Source of the DNA: JBGSLA01 sp965602785 | GTDB taxonomy: Bacteria > Desulfobacterota > Desulfobaccia > Desulfobaccales > 0-14-0-80-60-11 | DNA: 64,000 nucleotides | Direction: 5' to 3' | NCBI GenBank assembly: GCA_965602785.1 | Contig: CBFDAH010000001.1 | Span: forward strand, 4,245-68,244 | Part shown: piece after piece, positions 58,712-64,000 of the stretch | Position numbering within the stretch: the first letter of the stretch is position 1 | How the letters are laid out: each line of letters starts with the position of its first letter | Program-made: the position numbers and the translations under genes | Notes under the pieces: generated by a model | Seen by the model: the letters and a program-made list of their open reading frames with translations, nothing else | Databases searched by the model: none | What the model was told of the DNA's origin: nothing

Positions 58712-61700
58712 ATGGCACCACAGGCCCCTCAAAAACCGGTAGGAAAAGTGATGGTCGTGGGCGCCGGCATCGCCGGGGTGCAGGCGGCCCTGGACCTGGC
58801 CAACGCCGGTTTCTACGTCCACCTGGTGGAAAAAAAGTCGGCCATCGGGGGCGTCATGGCCCAGTTGGACAAGACCTTTCCCACCAACGATTGTTCCATG
58901 TGCATCATCTCTCCCAAGCTGGTGGAATGCGGCCGCCACCTGAACATCGAGATTTCCACCTTAAGTGAGGTGGCCGCCATCCAAGGCGAGCCCGGGAACT
59001 TCACCGTGACCCTGGAGCAGGAGCCCCGCTACATCGACCCGGCCAAGTGCACCGGCTGCGGGGCCTGCGTTGACGTTTGCCCGGTGGGGGTGCCCGACGA
59101 ATTCAACCTGAGGTTAAATGAAGGCAAGGCCATTTACCGCTTGTATCCCCAGGCCATCCCCTCCACCTTCGCCATCAAGAAGTTTGACCGGGCCCCGTGC
59201 ACCCGGGCCTGTCCGGCCAACCTGAGCGCCCAAGGCTACGTGCAGCTCATCAAGGCGGAAAAATTCACCGAATCTTTGGCCCTCATCATGGAGCGGCTGC
59301 CCCTGCCCGGCACCATCGGCCGCATCTGCCCCCACCCCTGCGAGACTGACTGCCGCCGCCAGGAAATGGACGAGCCCATTGCCATTTGCTCCCTGAAGCG
59401 TTTTGTGGCGGACCAGGTGGATTGGGACGCTATCCCCGTCCCCGAGGTGGAGCCGCGGGAGGAGTCGGTGGCCATCGTGGGCTCCGGCCCCGGGGGTCTT
59501 GCCTGCGCTTACCATCTGGCCATGATGGGCTTCAAGCCGGTGATTTTTGAAGCCGCGCCCGAGCCCGGCGGCTGGCTGCGTTACGGCATCCCCGAGTACC
59601 GCCTGCCCCGGCAGGTCGTTGATCAGGAAATCAATTACCTGAAAAAGCTGGGGGTGGATATTCGCTGCAGCACGCCCATCGGCGAAGGCCGCACGGTGAA
59701 TGACCTCCTCACCCGGGACGGCTTCCGCGCGGTGTACCTGGGCGTGGGCTGCTCGGACTCCCTTAAGATCCCGGTTACCGGCTCCGACGCCGACGGCGTC
59801 CTCTGGGGCGTAGATTACCTCAGGGACTCCTCCGCCGGGGAAAAGTTCAACTTTTCCGGCAAGAAGGTTCTCGTCGTGGGCGGCGGCAACGTGGCCATGG
59901 ACGTGGCCCGCACCGCCAAGCGTCAGAAGCCCGCAGAGGTTAGCATCATCTGTCTGGAATCCCGGGAGGAGATGCCCGCCAACACCTGGGAAGTGGAAGA
60001 GGCGGAGCACGAAGGCATTCCCATCGCCCATCGTCTGGGCGTCAAGCAGGTCCTCACCAAGGGCGGCAAGGTCACTGGGTTGGAGCTCAAGGCGGTGGAG
60101 CGGGTCTTCGACGAGGAAGGCCGTTTCGCCCCCACCTACTTCGAGGATCAGCTCAGCACCCAGGATTGCGACGTGGTCATCCTGGCCATCGGCCAGAAGG
60201 CCAACCTCTCCTTTCTCACCGACGCGGATGGCGTGGAGCTTACCCCCCGGGGCCTCATCAAGGCGGACCCGGACACCTGCGCCACCAGCCGGGAGGGCGT
60301 GTTTGCCGGCGGCGACGTGGTGAGCGGTCCCTGGATCGCCATCGCCGCGGTGGCCGACGGCCGGGAGGCGGCTGTCTCCATTGACCGCTACCTGAACGGC
60401 CAGGATTTAAAGGAAGACCGGGAGTTTCCGCTCCGTCCCATCGAGGACGGCGTCTGGAACCCCATCCCCGAGGACCAGCCCCAAGCAGCCCGGGCAACCA
60501 TGCCCACCATTCCTGAAAAGGACTGGGTGAAAGGCTTCAAGGAGATCAATCTGGGCTTCGACCAGGAGAAGGCCGTGGCCGAGGCGGCCCGCTGCATCAA
60601 CTGCGGCGTATGCTCCGAGTGCATGCAGTGCGCCATCGCCTGCCAGGCCGAAGCCGTGGCCCACGAACAGGGGCCACGGAAGCTTGACCTCAACGTGGGC
60701 GCCGTGGTCCTGGCCCCGGGCTTCCAGACCTACGATCCCACCAAGTATTCCGCCTATCATTACGCCAATTACCCCGGGGTGGTCACCAGCATGGAGTTCG
60801 AGCGCATCCTCTCGGCCTCCGGCCCCTTCGCCGGGCATCTTATCCGGCCCAGCGACCACGAGGAGCCCAAGAAGGTCGCCTGGCTCCAGTGCGTGGGCTC
60901 CCGGGACCTGAACCATTGCGACAACAGTTACTGCTCGTCGGTGTGCTGCATGTACGCCATCAAGCAGGCGGTGATCGCCAAAGAACACGCCAAAGATTAC
61001 GAGCTCGACGCCGCCATGTTCTTCATGGACATGCGCACCCACGGGAAGGATTTTGAAAAATACTACTGGCGGGCCGAGCAGGAGCACGGCGTCCGCTTTA
61101 TCCGCTCCCGCATTCACACCATCGACCCGGTGCCGGGCTCCGATGATGTGCGCATCAAGTATATTTCCGAGGACGGGACTCTCAAGGAAGAAGACTTCAA
61201 TCTGGTGGTCCTTTCCGTGGGTCTGGAAGCCTCCAAGGACGCCTTGGGCCTGGCCGAGCGCCTGGGCGTAGACGTAGTGCCCGAGACCCGCTTCGCCAAG
61301 ATCTCCCCCTTTACCCCGGTGTCCACCAATCAGCCTGGCGTGTATGTCTGCGGCGTCTTCCAGAACCCCAAGGACATCCCCCAGTCGGTTATGGAAGCCT
61401 CCGCCGCCGCGGCGGCGGCCGGGGAAATCCTGGCGCCCGCCCGGGGCACGGCGCTCAAGAAACCCTCCCTGCCGCCGGAGCGGGACGTGAGCGGCGAGGA
61501 GCCCCGCATCGGCGTCTTCGTGTGCAATTGCGGCATCAACATCGGCGGGGTCATTGACATCCCCACCGTCACGGATTACGCCAAGGACTTGCCCAATGTG
61601 GTCTTTGCGGACGAAAACCTGTTCACCTGTTCCGCCGACACCCAGGGAAAGATCCTTGAAGCCATCGAGGAACACCAGCTGAACCGGGTGCTGGTGGCTT

Positions 61701-63169
61701 CCTGTAGCCCCCGGACCCACGCCCCCATGTTCATGGAGACCATCCAGCAGGCAGGGCTCAACCCCTACCTGTTTGAGATGGCCAACATTCGGGACCAGGA
61801 TTCCTGGGTCCACATGCACGAGCCAGAAAAAGCCTTGGAAAAAGCCAAGGACCTGGTGCGGGGCGTGGCCGCCCGTCTCACCAACCTGGAGCCCCTCCAC
61901 AAGATGGAGTTCCCCGTCACCAAGTCGGCTCTGGTTATCGGCGGCGGCGTGGCCGGCATGGAAGCGGCCCTGTCCATCGCCAACATGGGCTTTGAGGCCC
62001 ATCTGGTGGAACAGACCGACACCCTGGGCGGCAACGCCCGGAACCTGGTGACCAGCTACCGGGGGTACGACTACCAGGGCTATCTGGAAGAACTCATCCA
62101 GAAGATGGAGAAACACCCCAATATTGAACTGCAGTTCAACTCCACGGTGACCGAGACCAGCGGCTTCATCGGCAACTTCAAGTCCACCGTGAAGACCCCG
62201 GCGGGCGACCAGGAGCTGGACCACGGGGTGACCATCATGGCCACCGGCGGCCAGGCTTTCAAGCCGGAAGAGTACCTCTACGGCCAGCAAGATAACGTCT
62301 TCCTGGCCTTCGAGCTGGATAAGGCCATCGCGGAGCAAGAACCCCGGGTGACGGACGCCAAGCAGGCCGTCTTCATCCAGTGCGTGGGCTCCCGGGAGCC
62401 GGAGCGGCCCTACTGCAGCCGCCTGTGCTGCACCCACTCGGTGGAAAGTGCCCTTGAACTAAAAACCTTGAATCCCGACATGGACGTTTTCATCCTCTAT
62501 CGGGACATGCGCACCTACGGGGACAAGGAGCTGCTCTATAAGGAGGCCCGGGAGAAGGGGATTATTTTCATCCGCTTCGACCTGGACAGCAAGCCGGTGG
62601 TGGCAAAGACCGCCGAGGGCGGTCTCCAGGTGACGGTGAAGGATCCCATCCTGGGATTGCCGGTGGTGTTGCAACCCGACCTCCTCACCCTGGCCAGCGC
62701 CGTGCTCCCCAACCCCACGGAGGCATTGGGGGAGCTGTTCAAAGTGTCCCGGAACGCCGAGGGCTTCTTCAACGAGGCCCACGCCAAGCTCCGGCCGGTG
62801 GACTTCCCCTCCGACGGCATCTTCCTGGCGGGGTTGGCCCACTATCCCAAGCCCATTGACGAGACCATCGCCCAAGCCAAAGCCGCGGCCGGACGGGCCG
62901 CTACCTTCCTGGGTATGGACCTGGTCAAGGTGGGCGGTATCGTGGCGGAAGTGGATGCTGATATGTGCGCCGTCTGTCTCACCTGCGTGCGCACCTGCCC
63001 CTTCACCGTGCCGGTCATCGACTACGAGGCGGACGCGGCCTTCATCGACCCGGCCAAATGCCAGGGCTGCGGCGTCTGCGTCTCGGAGTGCCCGGCCAAG
63101 GCCATCAGCTTGAAGCACTACACTGACACCCAGATCATCGCCCAGGAACTGGCCCTGGCCGCGGGTTAA
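58712..63169 (+). CDS. hdrA: HdrA-type flavoprotein with inserted GltD-like domain, double HdrA
   Basis: 1485 aa, about twice a standard HdrA. Residues 10-165: HdrA FAD domain (VVGAGIAG near 15) and [4Fe-4S] CTGCGACVDVC near 113-123. 165-600: a GltD/glutamate-synthase-like domain with a CTRAC...CPHPCETDC cluster, IVGSGPGG near 254 and VVGGGNVAMDVA near 389, giving NAD(P)H binding. 610-930: rest of the first HdrA (CINCGVCSECMQC, CVGSRD). 930-1400: a second HdrA (VCNCGINIGG, IGGGVAGMEA near 1075, CVGSRE). 1415-1465: two C-terminal ferredoxin clusters. Such proteins bifurcate electrons between NAD(P)H, ferredoxin and thiol/disulfide systems. mvhD follows. Confidence 0.9.
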   Translation: MAPQAPQKPVGKVMVVGAGIAGVQAALDLANAGFYVHLVEKKSAIGGVMAQLDKTFPTNDCSMCIISPKLVECGRHLNIEISTLSEVAAIQGEPGNFTVTLEQEPRYIDPAKCTGCGACVDVCPVGVPDEFNLRLNEGKAIYRLYPQAIPSTFAIKKFDRAPCTRACPANLSAQGYVQLIKAEKFTESLALIMERLPLPGTIGRICPHPCETDCRRQEMDEPIAICSLKRFVADQVDWDAIPVPEVEPREESVAIVGSGPGGLACAYHLAMMGFKPVIFEAAPEPGGWLRYGIPEYRLPRQVVDQEINYLKKLGVDIRCSTPIGEGRTVNDLLTRDGFRAVYLGVGCSDSLKIPVTGSDADGVLWGVDYLRDSSAGEKFNFSGKKVLVVGGGNVAMDVARTAKRQKPAEVSIICLESREEMPANTWEVEEAEHEGIPIAHRLGVKQVLTKGGKVTGLELKAVERVFDEEGRFAPTYFEDQLSTQDCDVVILAIGQKANLSFLTDADGVELTPRGLIKADPDTCATSREGVFAGGDVVSGPWIAIAAVADGREAAVSIDRYLNGQDLKEDREFPLRPIEDGVWNPIPEDQPQAARATMPTIPEKDWVKGFKEINLGFDQEKAVAEAARCINCGVCSECMQCAIACQAEAVAHEQGPRKLDLNVGAVVLAPGFQTYDPTKYSAYHYANYPGVVTSMEFERILSASGPFAGHLIRPSDHEEPKKVAWLQCVGSRDLNHCDNSYCSSVCCMYAIKQAVIAKEHAKDYELDAAMFFMDMRTHGKDFEKYYWRAEQEHGVRFIRSRIHTIDPVPGSDDVRIKYISEDGTLKEEDFNLVVLSVGLEASKDALGLAERLGVDVVPETRFAKISPFTPVSTNQPGVYVCGVFQNPKDIPQSVMEASAAAAAAGEILAPARGTALKKPSLPPERDVSGEEPRIGVFVCNCGINIGGVIDIPTVTDYAKDLPNVVFADENLFTCSADTQGKILEAIEEHQLNRVLVASCSPRTHAPMFMETIQQAGLNPYLFEMANIRDQDSWVHMHEPEKALEKAKDLVRGVAARLTNLEPLHKMEFPVTKSALVIGGGVAGMEAALSIANMGFEAHLVEQTDTLGGNARNLVTSYRGYDYQGYLEELIQKMEKHPNIELQFNSTVTETSGFIGNFKSTVKTPAGDQELDHGVTIMATGGQAFKPEEYLYGQQDNVFLAFELDKAIAEQEPRVTDAKQAVFIQCVGSREPERPYCSRLCCTHSVESALELKTLNPDMDVFILYRDMRTYGDKELLYKEAREKGIIFIRFDLDSKPVVAKTAEGGLQVTVKDPILGLPVVLQPDLLTLASAVLPNPTEALGELFKVSRNAEGFFNEAHAKLRPVDFPSDGIFLAGLAHYPKPIDETIAQAKAAAGRAATFLGMDLVKVGGIVAEVDADMCAVCLTCVRTCPFTVPVIDYEADAAFIDPAKCQGCGVCVSECPAKAISLKHYTDTQIIAQELALAAG

Positions 63170-63185
63170 GGAAAGGAACAACAGG

Positions 63186-63647
63186 ATGAGCGATCCCTAT
63201 ATCCCCAAAATCATCGGTTTCTGTTGCCGGTACTGAGCATACAGCGCTGCGGACCTGGCAGGTTCGATGCGGTTGCAGTATCCCCCGGAGATTAAGGTCA
63301 TCCTCATGCCCTGCACCGGCCGGGTAGACATCCTGCACCTCCTCAAGGCCTTTGAAGGCGGGGCGGATGTAGTATTCGTGGCCGGCTGCCTGGAGGGCGA
63401 ATGCCACTACCTGTCGGGCAACATCCAGGCCCGCAAACGGGTGGCCAAGGTCAAGAAAGACTTCGAGGCCCTGGGGCTCGAACCCGAGCGCCTCGAAATG
63501 TACAACCTTTCCTCTTCGGAAGGGCCGAGGTTTGCGGCCATCGCCCAGGAAGTAGCCGAGAAGGCCTTTAGGCTGGGGCCGAGTCCCGTCCGTAAGGAAG
63601 CCCGGGAGGCCTGGCTGGCTGAGCAGCCCAAAGCCAGCGGCCAGTAA
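63186..63647 (+). CDS. mvhD: MvhD-like hydrogenase/Hdr delta subunit, selenoprotein
   Basis: 153 aa when TGA at 63234-63236 is read as selenocysteine: MSDPYIPKIIGFCCRY-U-AYSAADLAGSMRLQYPPEI. MvhD/FrhD proteins have CCxxC at this place (FCCNWCSYAGADLAG type), so the TGA stands exactly at the third cysteine of the [2Fe-2S] site. Sec-containing FrhD/MvhD proteins are known in Deltaproteobacteria. Later motifs VMCxGRVD-like MPCTGRVDILHLLKAFEGGAD and VAGCLEGECHYLSGN are intact. An SECIS-like hairpin follows the TGA. An internal ATG at 63267 would lose the active site. It starts 16 nt after hdrA and should link HdrA to an electron donor. Confidence 0.88.
63247..63278 (+). promoter_or_regulatory. 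Putative SECIS element for mvhD
   Basis: Stem ctgcgg-cc (63247-63255, one bulged A) with gg-ttgcag (63271-63278), inner stem gca/tgc and apical loop GGTTCGA (63261-63267). It begins 10 nt after the TGA and the GGU is about 24 nt after it, within the range of bacterial SECIS elements, which need a GGU in the loop. Confidence 0.6.
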
Positions 63648-63718
63648 GCTGACCTGAAGGGGGCAGGGGGTGAAACAGCCTGCTCCCTCTTTTCTCCTCT
63701 TAGAAAAACATGGTGGCG

Positions 63719-63747
63719 GGGCGCACCGGTGGGTGCGCCCTTTCTTT
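63719..63747 (+). terminator. Rho-independent terminator after mvhD
   Basis: gggcgcacc (63719-63727), loop ggtg, ggtgcgccc (63732-63740), then tttcttt. A perfect 9-bp GC-rich stem with a U-rich tail, 72 nt after the mvhD stop. Confidence 0.85.
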
Positions 63748-63874
63748 ATGGGGTGGACACCCAAGGCCGCCCCCTACCTTGCCTTTCCCAGAAGACTGCC
63801 CTGAAAAGTTCCTCAGCCCCCTCGCCCCTGCCGGGGAGAGAAGGATGGGTGCGGGGGTTAAGCTGCGCCACAAT

Positions 63875-63928
63875 TTGAGACTGCTGTGTAAGTATCTTGA
63901 GGGGCGGGCCGGGGGATCACTGGCCCCC
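63875..63928 (+). repeat. 54-bp direct repeat, copy downstream of mvhD
   Basis: Starts ttgagactgctgtgtaagta; 3 mismatches to 58347-58400. Both copies have the same orientation and bracket the hdrA-mvhD locus. Confidence 0.8.
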
Positions 63929-64000
63929 TCTCCCAAAAGACTGTTTGCAACAATCTCAATTTGTTGGGGCCCGCATTTTCCCCCAACTAACTCAACCCGG

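Larger units (their letters stand above)
63648..64000. other. Gene-free end of the window
   Basis: Contains the mvhD terminator (63719-63747), the second 54-bp direct repeat and a G/C-rich tail. No supported coding sequence up to the window edge. Confidence 0.5.

Noticed and set aside
60407..62437. 676-aa open frame on the minus strand
   Set aside because: Antisense shadow of hdrA, which is fully supported by motifs throughout.
1..64000. CRISPR arrays, tRNA and rRNA genes
   Set aside because: No regularly spaced short repeats, no tRNA-like cloverleaf and no conserved rRNA stretches were noticed; a covariance-model scan would be needed to exclude tRNAs fully.

Overview
The window is about 60% G+C and its gene content fits a strictly anaerobic Desulfobacterota (Deltaproteobacteria) chromosome, most like the Desulfobacca/Syntrophobacterales side of that phylum. 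The main reasons are a giant HdrA-type electron-bifurcating flavoprotein followed by an MvhD subunit whose gene has an in-frame TGA (very probably selenocysteine), a fumarate reductase/succinate dehydrogenase of the C-A-B type, an iron-sulfur-flavoprotein-like reductase, and a GldA/GldF/GldG/DUF4340 exporter. The taxonomic placement is inference from protein families; no rRNA or tRNA gene was found.

Layout. 0-6 kb: surE, then a four-gene ABC exporter operon on the minus strand. 6-10.6 kb: a SPOR-domain protein, a nucleotide-sugar epimerase, a TolC-like channel and a lineage-specific hypothetical protein. 10.5-14.9 kb: a minus-strand cluster led by an ArsR-type repressor (MtrA/corrinoid-methyltransferase-like protein, small exported protein, Cys-rich membrane protein, shortened CDF transporter, exported Cys-repeat protein). 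It lies between two 79-bp direct copies of the 3' end of the hypothetical gene at 9665-10618, which suggests a module acquired or duplicated as a unit. 15-20.7 kb: TGS GTPase, rpoZ, a membrane-tethered degenerate receiver, a thioesterase, an FMN reductase and a TlpA-like thioredoxin. 20.8-24 kb: pabA-pabB-pabC for p-aminobenzoate. 24-26.7 kb: small zinc-ribbon, phosphoesterase and Nudix genes plus two tiny paralogues ending in an HPGHACG motif. 26.8-30.2 kb: frdCAB. 30.5-36 kb: uppP, then ftsH-folP-cdaA-ybbR, joining envelope quality control, folate and c-di-AMP synthesis. PabABC and FolP together cover much of the pABA/dihydropteroate branch of folate synthesis.

36.4-58.1 kb: a response-regulator/TPR protein, two divergent AlpA/excisionase-type HTH genes, and then a long plus-strand block of phage late genes. 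Its packaging and head genes are Mu-like (DUF1804 and DUF935 types, gpI protease, gpT head, gp36, gp37), but the tail genes look siphovirus-like with a very short tape measure. I see no transposase, integrase or recognisable endolysin. Three structural genes are broken (portal frameshift in a G7 run, an ochre codon in the largest tail gene, a frameshift in a C11 run), so this is probably a defective prophage or late-gene remnant. Homopolymer sequencing error could explain two of the three lesions.

58.1-64 kb: a 135-bp MITE-like element, then hdrA (1485 aa, HdrA-GltD-HdrA) and the selenocysteine mvhD, bracketed by a 54-bp direct repeat. A large part of the intergenic space holds G/C-rich palindromic repeats of one family, several of them inside operons (pabA/B, pabB/C, frdA/B).
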